From an uncultured bacterium (GTDB lineage Bacteria > Bacillota > Clostridia > Lachnospirales > Lachnospiraceae), in contig CAJMQQ010000018.1 in the NCBI GenBank assembly GCA_905215625.1, forward strand, positions 1 to 43,101: DNA of 43,101 nt. Reading direction: 5' to 3'. This document shows, piece after piece, positions 15,744-23,813 of the stretch. The notes beneath the pieces were generated by a model. That model ran no database searches, was not told the DNA's origin, and was given only the letters and a program-made list of their open reading frames with translations. The number at the start of each line of letters is the position of its first letter. Within the stretch, counting starts at the first letter, position 1. The position numbers and the translations under genes are program-made.

Positions 15744-17645
15744 TTATACTTCCATGATAATCGGCAGAATCATGGGGCTGCGCTTCATCCGCTTCCACAA
15801 GAAATCACTTAAACAGTCTCTGATAATGGTCTTAATCTTGCCCCAGTCCGCAATGTGATGATTTAAGCAGTCTGCTACTGCCTCATCTACCACAGTCTGG
15901 GCTTCTTCCAGTAAGTCTTCGGATTCCCGGACATACACAAATCCTCTGGATACAATGTCCGGTCCTGCAAGCAGCTGGTTGCTGTGCTTTTCTAATGTGA
16001 GGACAACCACAATAATACCGTTCTGGGCCAGGTTCTGACGGTCGCGGAGTACAATGTTGCCAACGTCTCCTACGCCAAGTCCGTCTACCAGGATTCCGCC
16101 TGCCGGCACATGATCGACTACATTGCAGCTTTCCTCATTTAGCTCCAGAACGTCGCCGGAATTGAGCATAATCACATTTTCTTTGGGAATTCCTACAGAT
16201 TCTGCCAGACTTCCCTGGGCCATGCGGTGACGGTATTCGCCATGAATCGGAATCGAGTATTTCGGACGGATTAAGGAATACAAAAGCTTAATTTCTTCCT
16301 GGCAGGCGTGTCCAGATACATGGGTATCCTGGAAAATAACCTCTGCCCCCTTCATGGATAATTCATTAATAACCTTGGAAACCGCTTTTTCATTGCCTGG
16401 AATCGGGGTAGAACTTAAAATTACCACATCGCCCGGCATAATGGATACTTTCCGGTGAAGGGAAGATGCCATTCTGGACAGAGCCGCCATAGACTCTCCC
16501 TGGCTGCCGGTGGTAATCAGCACAGTCTGCTCTTCCGGATAGTTTTTCAACTGCTCAATATCGATTAAAGTACCCTCAGGAATATTGATGTATCCCAGTT
16601 CGCTGGCTGTTGTAATCACATTGACCATACTCCGTCCTTCAATGACTACCTTCCGGTTGTATTTATTGGCAGAATTAATAATCTGCTGCACCCGGTCTAC
16701 GTTAGACGCAAAGGTTGCCACAATGATTCTGCTGGACGTATGATCGGAGAAAATAGAATCAAAGGTCTTTCCCACGGTTCTCTCAGACATGGTAAAGCCT
16801 GGACGGATAGCATTGGTACTGTCGCACATCAGAGCCAGAACGCCTTTTTTGCCCAGCTCTGCCAGACGCTGCAAATCAATGGAATCGCCAAATACAGGAG
16901 TATAATCAATCTTAAAGTCTCCGGTGTGGAGAATCACTCCTGCCGGGGAGAAAATTGCCAGTGCGGATGCATCGGCAATACTGTGATTAGTCTTGATAAA
17001 TTCTACCCGGAAACAGCCCAGATTCACATACTGTCCATGCTTCATTACCTTGCGTTTTACATTTTTTAAGATGCCGTGCTCTTTTAATTTATTGTCAATC
17101 AGTCCGATGGTCAGCTTTGTGCCGTAAACCGGCACATTGATCTGCTTTAAGATATAAGGCAGAGCTCCAATGTGATCCTCGTGTCCGTGGGTAATCACAA
17201 ATCCCTTTACTTTATCAATATTCTGTGTTAAATAGGTCACGTCCGGAATTACTAAGTCAATGCCCAGCATATCGTCGCTTGGGAATGCCAGTCCGCAGTC
17301 TACAATAATAATGCTGTCCTCACATTCGAAAGCCGTAATGTTCATACCAATCTGCTCTAAACCGCCTAACGGGATAATCTTTACCTTTGGCGCCGGCTGC
17401 GCTTCTGCTGCTGCTCTCTTTACCCTGCTTACCGGCCTTCTGCTGCGGTTTATTCTCTGTCCTTCCGCTGCCTGGGGTTTTACAGCCTTTTCTTCCTTTT
17501 CGCTCTTTTCCTCTTTTGCTGTACGGGTCTCGTTTCCATAGCTGCGGTTATTGCGGCCTGGCCGGTAATTTTTCGTTCTTCTCGGCTTTGGAGCTTTTAT
17601 CTCTTCGCCTGCGTGTTCTGTATTTACTGTCTGTTCTGTTTTCAA
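15744..17645 (-). CDS. rnj: Ribonuclease J
   Basis: Metallo-beta-lactamase/beta-CASP exo- and endoribonuclease acting in mRNA decay and rRNA maturation. The metal motif HGHEDHIG begins at residue 153, and the beta-CASP signatures follow (TGSQGE, SSTPIPGNE, VSGHA, IPIHGEYRH). The 633 residues exceed the usual 555 or so because of an extra N-terminal tail of about 86 residues, rich in Arg, Lys and Glu and probably disordered. The start is TTG 17645, placed 7 nt after AAAGGAGG; the nearer ATG at 17649 is out of frame. It sits between the DUF1292 gene and the MltG-like gene, where B. subtilis has no RNase J. Confidence 0.93.
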   Translation of the reverse strand: MKTEQTVNTEHAGEEIKAPKPRRTKNYRPGRNNRSYGNETRTAKEEKSEKEEKAVKPQAAEGQRINRSRRPVSRVKRAAAEAQPAPKVKIIPLGGLEQIGMNITAFECEDSIIIVDCGLAFPSDDMLGIDLVIPDVTYLTQNIDKVKGFVITHGHEDHIGALPYILKQINVPVYGTKLTIGLIDNKLKEHGILKNVKRKVMKHGQYVNLGCFRVEFIKTNHSIADASALAIFSPAGVILHTGDFKIDYTPVFGDSIDLQRLAELGKKGVLALMCDSTNAIRPGFTMSERTVGKTFDSIFSDHTSSRIIVATFASNVDRVQQIINSANKYNRKVVIEGRSMVNVITTASELGYINIPEGTLIDIEQLKNYPEEQTVLITTGSQGESMAALSRMASSLHRKVSIMPGDVVILSSTPIPGNEKAVSKVINELSMKGAEVIFQDTHVSGHACQEEIKLLYSLIRPKYSIPIHGEYRHRMAQGSLAESVGIPKENVIMLNSGDVLELNEESCNVVDHVPAGGILVDGLGVGDVGNIVLRDRQNLAQNGIIVVVLTLEKHSNQLLAGPDIVSRGFVYVRESEDLLEEAQTVVDEAVADCLNHHIADWGKIKTIIRDCLSDFLWKRMKRSPMILPIIMEV

Positions 17646-17666
17646 TCATTTACCTCCTTTAAACCT

Positions 17667-17942
17667 CTAAGGCTCTAGTTCTATATCCATATCTGATACC
17701 AGTTCTGAAAAAATCCGGTACAAATAATCTAATTCGTCATCCTCTTCAACAAATTCATAGACTGCTTCTGGGTCTTCCGGACGAGAAATATCTTTTAAAA
17801 TATAGCAGTCCCCGTCTTCCTCTTCCCCGCTGTCTGTTACCAGCAGATAGTTTTCCCCATTGATTCTGGTTTCTTCCAATACAAAAAAATCTACCATGCT
17901 TCCGTCATCAGTCAGCATGGAAATCATTCCGTCTTTATTCAT
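17667..17942 (-). CDS. DUF1292 domain protein (YrzB-like)
   Basis: A 91-residue acidic protein of the DUF1292 family, with no known biochemical function. It shows the family pattern of an early hydrophobic strand (MISMLTDDGSMVDFFVLE), a central NYLLVTD and an acidic C-terminus (EEDDELDYLYRIFSEL). ATG 17942 has AGGAG 8 nt upstream and overlaps the last eight bases of ruvX (ATGAATAA), implying coupled translation. A much longer frame upstream is excluded because it lies inside ruvX. The ireB-ruvX-DUF1292 trio is conserved across Firmicutes. Confidence 0.88.
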   Translation of the reverse strand: MNKDGMISMLTDDGSMVDFFVLEETRINGENYLLVTDSGEEEDGDCYILKDISRPEDPEAVYEFVEEDDELDYLYRIFSELVSDMDIELEP

Positions 17943-18411
17943 AATCATTCTCCTGCCTTTCCCCTTTTGCAATGTCTTCCTTTGCAGCGCCGGAATCCAG
18001 ATAATTCTGAAGAATAAATACTGCTGCAATCTTATCAATGACTGCCTTGCGGTTTTCCCTGCGCACACCGCTCTCAATCAATACCCGTTCTGCTGAGACG
18101 GTAGAAAGGCGCTCGTCCCAGAATACGACCGGAAGCCCAGTACGTTTTTCCACCATAGCGGCAAATTCTTCTGTCTTTTTTACACGTTCCCCTGCGGAGT
18201 TGTCCATATTTTTCGGATACCCTAATACGATACGGGTAACATGGTATTCTTTTGACAGCTCTTCAATCCTGGCAAGAGTCCGGCGCAGTTTTCCCTCGTC
18301 GGTGCGGGTAATGGTTTCCACTCCCTGGGCCGTTAGTCCCAGGCCGTCGCTGACTGCTACGCCTACTGTCTTGGAACCGTAATCCAGCCCCATAATTCTT
18401 GTCATATTCAT
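17935..18411 (-). CDS. ruvX: Putative Holliday junction resolvase / pre-16S nuclease YqgF
   Basis: A 158-residue RNase H-fold protein of the YqgF/RuvX family, implicated in 5' processing of pre-16S rRNA and annotated as a Holliday junction resolvase by fold. The N-terminal MGLDYGSKTVGVAVSD carries the first catalytic Asp, VLGYPKNMDNSAGER the second motif, and FWDERLSTVSAE and IDKIAAVFILQ the C-terminal acidic residues. ATG 18411 has AGGAGAG about 8 nt upstream. The upstream gap of 167 nt to ireB contains a GAAGGGC/GCCCTTC hairpin without a T-tract and no gene. Confidence 0.92.
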   Translation of the reverse strand: MNMTRIMGLDYGSKTVGVAVSDGLGLTAQGVETITRTDEGKLRRTLARIEELSKEYHVTRIVLGYPKNMDNSAGERVKKTEEFAAMVEKRTGLPVVFWDERLSTVSAERVLIESGVRRENRKAVIDKIAAVFILQNYLDSGAAKEDIAKGERQENDYE

Positions 18412-18578
18412 ATTTTATTCTCTCCTGGCAGACAAAATGCCTGTCTGTTGTGTAAATAAGCAACAAAATTAGTCGGTTCATCACCAACTATCTGAAAGCT
18501 TTATATCCGGCTGTCCGGAAGGGCTATATTTTGCCCTTCTGCACGCCATCCTGTCTCACCTATTTTCCCCAACTGGTC

Positions 18579-18839
18579 TTAGCTGAGTTTTGTTTCAATG
18601 TAAACTGCCATCAGTTCTTCCAGAATCTCATCACGTTCTACTTTCATAATCAAGCTTCTGGCGCCCTTATGACTGGTAATATAAGTCGGGTCTCCTGACA
18701 TAATATAACCAACTATCTGATTGATCGGGTTATATCCCTTTTCGGTGAGGGCAATATACACGTCTTTTAAGACTCTGCTTACTTCTACCGGAGTCTCCTG
18801 AATTGCTTTAAAATATTGAGTATTTTGAATATCGCCCAT
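18579..18839 (-). CDS. IreB family regulatory phosphoprotein
   Basis: An 86-residue UPF0297 protein (YrzL in B. subtilis, IreB in Enterococcus). IreB is a phosphorylation substrate of the PASTA kinase IreK and modulates cephalosporin resistance in Enterococcus. The family core is clear: EVSRVLKDVYIALTEKGYNPINQIVGYIMSGDPTYITSHKGARSLI, followed by ERDEILEELMAVYI. The threonine-containing N-terminus (QNTQYF) corresponds to the reported phosphorylated region, though which residue is modified here is unknown. ATG 18839 is preceded by AAGGA about 10 nt away; upstream GTG codons are possible but give an atypical N-terminus. It has a candidate promoter at 18872-18900. Confidence 0.9.
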   Translation of the reverse strand: MGDIQNTQYFKAIQETPVEVSRVLKDVYIALTEKGYNPINQIVGYIMSGDPTYITSHKGARSLIMKVERDEILEELMAVYIETKLS

Positions 18840-18871
18840 TTTTATCACGTCCTTAATCACTATTCTTCTCT

Positions 18872-18900
18872 ATTCTAAACCAAAAGTTGTGTTTCGGCAA
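18872..18900 (-). promoter_or_regulatory. Candidate sigma-A promoter of ireB-ruvX operon
   Basis: On the minus strand TTGCCG (18895-18900), a 17-nt spacer and TAGAAT (18872-18877), located between the mtaB stop and ireB. The -35 matches four of six bases, so activity is uncertain. Confidence 0.5.
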
Positions 18901-18904
18901 GTCT

Positions 18905-20257
18905 TTAATTTCTTAACTTTTCGTGAAGCAGCATCACTTCATCGTTTAGCATTTCCCCGGCTATTCCGGAAATAAACGTTCCTTTTACCGCTCTGCCTTC
19001 TCTCTCCAGCTCTTCTGCCGGCACTGCCATCCGCACATATTCCGGAGTATGGCCGGTATAATACCGTTTTCCATTCAGTGTAACCGGTTCTTCTAATAAT
19101 ATACAGCACTCTTTCCCCTGAAAACTCTGGCGGTACTGGGAAGACATCCGCTTTTCCATTTCCAGCAGAATATCGCTCCGGGAAGCTTTTATTTCTTCCG
19201 GCACCTGATCCGGCATCCGGTCTGCCCTGGTGCCGCCTCTGCGGGAATATTTAAAGATATGCATTTCGTAAAAATGCACCTTTTCTAAAAATTTCCGGGT
19301 CTCTTCAAATTCTTGCCCGGTTTCTCCCGGAAACCCTACAATCACATCTGTCGTAATCGCCGGATTGTCAAAAGCGCGGCGCAGACGGCTGCAGCCTTCC
19401 AGATACTCTTCTGGTGTGTAGTGACGGTTCATCCTCTTTAATGTCGCCTCAGAGCCGCTTTGGAGGGAAAGATGGAAATGTGGGCAGACCTTCGGCATGG
19501 AAGAAAGTTCTTTTGCAAATTCTTCCGTCACAATCCGGGGTTCTAAGGAACCCAGACGGATTCGTTCCACACCGTCAATCTCATGAACCTTCCGGATCAG
19601 GTCAATTAACCCGATGTTTTCTCCTTCTGGAAAATCTTTTCCATAGGAACTTAAATGAATGCCGGTAAGCACCATTTCTTTATAACCCTTTTCTACCAGA
19701 CACATTACTTCTTCTACTACTTCTTCCGGACTCCGGCTGCGAATCCGTCCTCTGGTATAGGGGATGATGCAGTAACTGCAGAATTGATTGCATCCGTCCT
19801 GAACCTTTAAAAAGGCCCTGGTATGGTCGGCGATTTTCCGGATATGAAGCTCTTCATAATCCTGGGCTTTGGAAATGTCAATGACATAGGACTGCGGGGT
19901 ATTCTGCTCTCTGGAAGACAGAAATTCCTCCAGAATCTCCGGCAGGTCCTTCTTTTTATTATTGCCAATAATTAAATCTACGGCAGCATCTCGTTTTAAG
20001 TGTTCTTCGGCAGACTGGGCATAGCACCCTGCTGCCACCACAATGCTGTCTGGATTCTGTTTTTTTGCACGGTGAAGCATCTGCCTAGACTTTTTATCAG
20101 CAATGTTGGTTACGGAACAGGTATTGATAATATAGACGTCGGCCTTCTGATTAAATTCTACAATCTGGTAGCCGGCGGCTTCCAGAAGCTGCTGCATGGC
20201 CTCAGTCTCATAGGCATTTACTTTACATCCTAAATTGTGTAATGCTGCTGTTTTCAT
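18905..20257 (-). CDS. mtaB: tRNA threonylcarbamoyladenosine C2-methylthiotransferase
   Basis: Radical-SAM methylthiotransferase that converts t6A37 of ANN-decoding tRNAs to ms2t6A. The 450 residues show the three UPF0004 cysteines (Cys11 in NLGCKVN, NTCSVTN, AAGCYAQ) for the auxiliary cluster, the radical-SAM motif CNQFCSYC, and a C-terminal TRAM-like region. The NLGCKVNAYETEAM start separates MtaB (YqeV) from MiaB. ATG 20257 follows AGGAGTCCTTGT. In B. subtilis mtaB directly follows prmA and rsmE; here it is separated from them by the desulfurase, thiI and an HPr-like gene on the other strand. Confidence 0.94.
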   Translation of the reverse strand: MKTAALHNLGCKVNAYETEAMQQLLEAAGYQIVEFNQKADVYIINTCSVTNIADKKSRQMLHRAKKQNPDSIVVAAGCYAQSAEEHLKRDAAVDLIIGNNKKKDLPEILEEFLSSREQNTPQSYVIDISKAQDYEELHIRKIADHTRAFLKVQDGCNQFCSYCIIPYTRGRIRSRSPEEVVEEVMCLVEKGYKEMVLTGIHLSSYGKDFPEGENIGLIDLIRKVHEIDGVERIRLGSLEPRIVTEEFAKELSSMPKVCPHFHLSLQSGSEATLKRMNRHYTPEEYLEGCSRLRRAFDNPAITTDVIVGFPGETGQEFEETRKFLEKVHFYEMHIFKYSRRGGTRADRMPDQVPEEIKASRSDILLEMEKRMSSQYRQSFQGKECCILLEEPVTLNGKRYYTGHTPEYVRMAVPAEELEREGRAVKGTFISGIAGEMLNDEVMLLHEKLRN

Positions 20258-20293
20258 ACAAGGACTCCTGTGTTGTTTTCTGCAAACTTTCTA

Positions 20294-20322
20294 TTGACTT
20301 TTGCTTGGTATCTTTGTAGTAT
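20294..20322 (+). promoter_or_regulatory. Sigma-A promoter of the HPr-like gene
   Basis: TTGACT (20294-20299), a 17-nt spacer and TAGTAT (20317-20322). The start near 20329 gives a leader of about 58 nt before the ATG at 20387. Confidence 0.65.
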
Positions 20323-20386
20323 AGTAGTAAGGTTCTAATAATTTTAGTAATAACTATAATACATAGATGCAAGGAGGATTCTTCCA

Positions 20387-20620
20387 ATGAGAACTGTTCA
20401 CATTTCTTTAAATTCCATCGATAAGGTAAAATCTTTTGTCAACGATTTAGCGAAGTTTGACGCGGATTTCGATTTAGTTTCCGGCAGATATATCATCGAC
20501 GCTAAATCCATTATGGGTATCTTCAGTCTGGATCTTTCCAAACCAATTGACTTAAATATCCACACTGAGAATAACATTGAGGAGATTTTAAATACTCTGT
20601 CTCCTTACACCATTGATTAA
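20387..20620 (+). CDS. HPr-like protein lacking the phosphorylatable histidine
   Basis: A 77-residue protein with the HPr fold pattern of the phosphotransferase system. The regulatory-serine motif of HPr is kept (KSIMGIFSLDLSKP, Ser41, equivalent to HPr Ser46). The phosphocarrier position His15 would fall at about residue 10, in LNSIDKV, and is Ser; no histidine occurs near it. It therefore cannot relay phosphate from enzyme I. By analogy with Crh of B. subtilis it could be a target of HPr kinase, but this is inference. ATG 20387 has AAGGAGGATTCTTCCA upstream. It is monocistronic, with its own promoter and terminator, divergent from mtaB. Confidence 0.85.
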   Translation: MRTVHISLNSIDKVKSFVNDLAKFDADFDLVSGRYIIDAKSIMGIFSLDLSKPIDLNIHTENNIEEILNTLSPYTID

Positions 20621-20635
20621 TCTTTCAGACTTATC

Positions 20636-20664
20636 GGGCTGCCGTTTTTACGGCGGCCCTTTTT
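20636..20664 (+). terminator. Intrinsic terminator after the HPr-like gene
   Basis: GGGCTGCCGT (20636-20645) pairs with ACGGCGGCCC (20650-20659) around TTTT and is followed by TTTTT. Strong 10-bp GC-rich stem. Confidence 0.9.
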
Positions 20665-20675
20665 CTTTCTATCTT

Positions 20676-21857
20676 CTATCTGCACCAGATTGTCTCTGTA
20701 GTCTCAATGGCTTTTTCTACCATCTCGTCAATCTTTTCAGCCAGATTTTCTTCGGAACGGCGGATAATTCCCAGGTTCGGCTTGGTTACCGGATGCTTCG
20801 CCACAAAAATGGTACAGCAGTCTTCATAAGGCTGGATGGAAGTCTCAAACGTACCAATTTTTTCTGCTACATCCACGATTTCCTGTTTGTCAAATCCGAT
20901 TACCGGACGGAATACCGGCATGGTGCAGGCGTCGTCTGTAGCTGCTAAAGACTGCATGGTCTGGGATGCTACCTGGCCGATGCTTTCTCCGGTAATCAGA
21001 CCGTGGCAGTTGTTGGCCTGTGCCAGTCTTTCTGCAATCCGCATCATATAACGGCGCATGATAATGGTCAGTTCCTCATGGGGACACTGATCGTAAATAT
21101 AAAGCTGAATGTCTGTAAAGTTGACAATGTGCAACGGAATCGGCCCTGCATACTTGGCAACCAGCTTTGCCAAATCCACGACCTTCTGCTTTGCACGGTC
21201 ACTGGTATATGGCGGAGCGTGGAAATAAGTAGCCTCTAAGCGGACGCCCCGTTTTGCAATCATGTAGCCTGCTACCGGGCTGTCAATGCCGCCGGATAAC
21301 AGAAGCATTGCTTTTCCATTGGTTCCTACCGGCATTCCGCCTGGTCCCGGAATGGTCTCGGAGAACAGGTTAATCTTCTGGCGTACTTCTACGTGAAGGA
21401 GTACATCCGGATTGTGTACATCTACCTTTGTCTCCGGATAGGTCTCTAAAATTACTTCTCCCAGATCTCGGTTGATCTGGTCAGAGGTTACCGGATAGTG
21501 CTTATTGGCTCTTCTGGCCGCTACTTTAAAGGTAAAATGCTTGTCTGGATATACCTGGTCAATATACGTTTTTACCTGTTCTTTTAAATCTGCATATCCG
21601 TTATCTTCAATCTGAACCATTGGACAGATTGCCGCAATACCGAATACTTTTTTTAATGCTTCGACTGCTTCGTCAAAGTCAAATGGCCTGGATGCCTGGG
21701 CATAAATACGGCCAGCTTCTTTGGTTACTAAAAATCCGCCGTCTACGCTTTTTAATGCATGGTTAATCTGCTTTACTAATGCATCTTCAAACAGATACCG
21801 GTTCTTACCCTTAATGCCAATCTCGGCATACTTAATTAAAAATGATTGGTATTCCAT
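20676..21857 (-). CDS. thiI: tRNA 4-thiouridine synthase ThiI (no rhodanese domain)
   Basis: Makes 4-thiouridine at position 8 of tRNA by adenylating U8 and transferring sulfur. The 393 residues hold an N-terminal ferredoxin-like plus THUMP region (about 1-165) and a PP-loop ATPase domain with LLSGGIDSPVAGYM (SGGIDSP at 188-194). The C-terminal rhodanese domain of the E. coli enzyme is absent, as is usual in Firmicutes. The upstream gene, 17 nt away, is a cysteine desulfurase that would supply the sulfur (NifZ-ThiI pair). ATG 21857 has GGAAGG upstream. Confidence 0.95.
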   Translation of the reverse strand: MEYQSFLIKYAEIGIKGKNRYLFEDALVKQINHALKSVDGGFLVTKEAGRIYAQASRPFDFDEAVEALKKVFGIAAICPMVQIEDNGYADLKEQVKTYIDQVYPDKHFTFKVAARRANKHYPVTSDQINRDLGEVILETYPETKVDVHNPDVLLHVEVRQKINLFSETIPGPGGMPVGTNGKAMLLLSGGIDSPVAGYMIAKRGVRLEATYFHAPPYTSDRAKQKVVDLAKLVAKYAGPIPLHIVNFTDIQLYIYDQCPHEELTIIMRRYMMRIAERLAQANNCHGLITGESIGQVASQTMQSLAATDDACTMPVFRPVIGFDKQEIVDVAEKIGTFETSIQPYEDCCTIFVAKHPVTKPNLGIIRRSEENLAEKIDEMVEKAIETTETIWCR

Positions 21858-21874
21858 AATGATTCCTTCCTGTG

Positions 21875-23041
21875 TTATCCTCTCTGATACCGCCTGAGAA
21901 CCGGCAACAGTTCTTTCAGCGCCTCAATGCATATATCGACCTCTTCCGTGGTGTTAAAACGGCCGAAACTGAACCGTAATGTAGCGTCTAAATATTCTCT
22001 TCCCACTCCGATACTCTTTAACGTACCGCTGATAGCCGGATGGTTAGAAGAGCAGGCAGAACCGGAAGAAACGTAGATTCCCTTATCTTCCAGTGCGTGC
22101 AGCAGCACCTCGCTCCGGACTCCTCGAAAGCTTACGCTGGCAATCTGCGGCGCGCTGTACAGCCCCTTTTTGCTGTTTACAACAATTCCTTCTAGCTGGC
22201 TGACCTGATCGGTAAAGTAGTCTTTCAGACTGCAGAGATGGGAAATTTTATCTTCAAAATCGGTATAGGCCTCTTTTGCCGCCTGGCCCAGTCCGGCAAT
22301 TCCAGGCACATTTTCCGTACCGGAACGCATATTTTTCTGCTGGCCTCCTCCTAAAATCAGCGGTCTTACCTTGGCTTTTTCATTGATATACAAAAATCCT
22401 ACCCCTTTGGGGCCATGAATTTTGTGGCCGCTGACGGAAAACAGATCAATTCCTTGCTTTTTTGGACGGATCTGATATTTTCCGTAGGCCTGAATCCCGT
22501 CTACATGAAACAGGGCTTTGGGACTCTTTTCTTTTATAATGGCGCTGATTTCCTCAATCGGCTCAACTGCTCCGATTTCGTTATTCACATACATAATAGA
22601 CACCAGAATAGTATCCGGACGCAAACTGTCCCGCAGCCCGTCTAATGCAATATGGCCGTCCTGATCAACCGGAAGGTAGGTTACTTCAAATCCCTGCTCT
22701 TCCAGGAAAATCAGGGGATTGTATACCGACGGATGCTCAATGCGGGTGGTTACAATGTGATTGCCTGCCCGCTTATTTGCCATAGCTGCGCCGATTAAAG
22801 CCATATTATTCGACTCTGTTCCGCCGGAAGTAAATACAATTTCCTTGGGCTGTACCTTTAAAGTCCCGGCAATGATTTCTGCCGACTCTTTCACATAGTC
22901 TTCTGCTTCTTTTCCCTTGCGGTGTCTGGCAGAAGGATTGCCGTAGTCTTCTGTCATGGTTTTCACCACAATGTCTTTTACGCTGTCTGACACCTTTGTG
23001 GTAGCGGAATTATCAAAATAAATTTCATTGTGACTTGTCAT
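21875..23041 (-). CDS. NifS/NifZ-type cysteine desulfurase
   Basis: PLP enzyme that takes sulfur from cysteine and carries it as a persulfide. Counting from ATG 23041 (388 residues), the PLP lysine is Lys207 in SGHKIHGPKG and the persulfide cysteine is Cys330 in SSGSACSSNHP, in the long-loop class I form. Its position next to thiI indicates that it feeds tRNA thiolation, as NifZ does in B. subtilis, rather than general Fe-S assembly; no iscU-like scaffold is nearby. AAGGAG lies 12 nt before ATG 23041; an in-frame TTG at 23062 would start upstream of that site and is less likely. Confidence 0.9.
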   Translation of the reverse strand: MTSHNEIYFDNSATTKVSDSVKDIVVKTMTEDYGNPSARHRKGKEAEDYVKESAEIIAGTLKVQPKEIVFTSGGTESNNMALIGAAMANKRAGNHIVTTRIEHPSVYNPLIFLEEQGFEVTYLPVDQDGHIALDGLRDSLRPDTILVSIMYVNNEIGAVEPIEEISAIIKEKSPKALFHVDGIQAYGKYQIRPKKQGIDLFSVSGHKIHGPKGVGFLYINEKAKVRPLILGGGQQKNMRSGTENVPGIAGLGQAAKEAYTDFEDKISHLCSLKDYFTDQVSQLEGIVVNSKKGLYSAPQIASVSFRGVRSEVLLHALEDKGIYVSSGSACSSNHPAISGTLKSIGVGREYLDATLRFSFGRFNTTEEVDICIEALKELLPVLRRYQRG

Positions 23042-23068
23042 AGTTGTTATCTGCTCCTTCAATCAACG

Positions 23069-23812
23069 CTAAAATGCGCCTTCTGCCTTCATCATCACAA
23101 GAGACAAAACCGTGATTCCGGCAGTTTCTGTGCGGAGAATCCGCTTGCCAAGGGAAATGGGAACCGCTCCTGCTTTTTGGGCCAGTTCAATCTCCTGTTC
23201 GTCAAATCCACCCTCCGGGCCGATAAAAATCCCTACTGACCGGGTTTCTTTTCCAATGGCTTCTAATGCTTTTTTTGTATGTTCCATGCCGGATTCATGT
23301 TCATAAGGAATCCAGACCGCATCCAGACCCGCTGCAAACTGAAGAGCTTCTTTAAACGTCTTAACCGGCTGTATCTGGGGGATGATCCCTCTTTTGGACT
23401 GCTTGGCCCCGCTTTCAGCAATGGCCTGCCACCGTTCCAGCTTGGACTTTTCTTTTTTTCCGTCCAGCTTTACAACTGCATTTTTCGTGGCAGTTGGAAT
23501 GATGGAATACACGCCTAATTCCACTGTTTTCTGAATAATCAATTCCATTTTATCGGATTTAGGAAGTCCCTGGAACAAATAAACCTGGACCGGCAGTTCC
23601 CCGCTGTCCTGTCTCTCCAGAATGGCGGTTTCCACCTGGCTGCTGTCAATTTGTTCAATCCTGCATACGTAATCCGTCCCTAAGCCGTCGCTGACGCGGA
23701 TGACCTCTCCCTGCCGCATCCTAAGGGCATTTTTAATATGATTGACATCCGGACCGGTAATCACAATCCGATCTTCCCCAACTGACTGGGGCGAAACGAA
23801 AAAATGGTGCAT
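23069..23812 (-). CDS. rsmE: 16S rRNA m3U1498 methyltransferase
   Basis: SPOUT-class methyltransferase that methylates N3 of U1498 in 16S rRNA. The 247 residues contain an N-terminal PUA-like domain (MHHFFVSPQSVGEDRIVITGPDVNHIKNALRMRQGE) and the knotted C-terminal domain with IGPEGGFDEQEIELAQ and LGKRILRTETAGI, the SAM-binding loops. ATG 23812 follows GGAGAAAATAAT and is one base after the prmA stop. The prmA-rsmE pair is conserved in Firmicutes (yqeT-yqeU). Confidence 0.95.
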   Translation of the reverse strand: MHHFFVSPQSVGEDRIVITGPDVNHIKNALRMRQGEVIRVSDGLGTDYVCRIEQIDSSQVETAILERQDSGELPVQVYLFQGLPKSDKMELIIQKTVELGVYSIIPTATKNAVVKLDGKKEKSKLERWQAIAESGAKQSKRGIIPQIQPVKTFKEALQFAAGLDAVWIPYEHESGMEHTKKALEAIGKETRSVGIFIGPEGGFDEQEIELAQKAGAVPISLGKRILRTETAGITVLSLVMMKAEGAF

Positions 23813-23813
23813 A

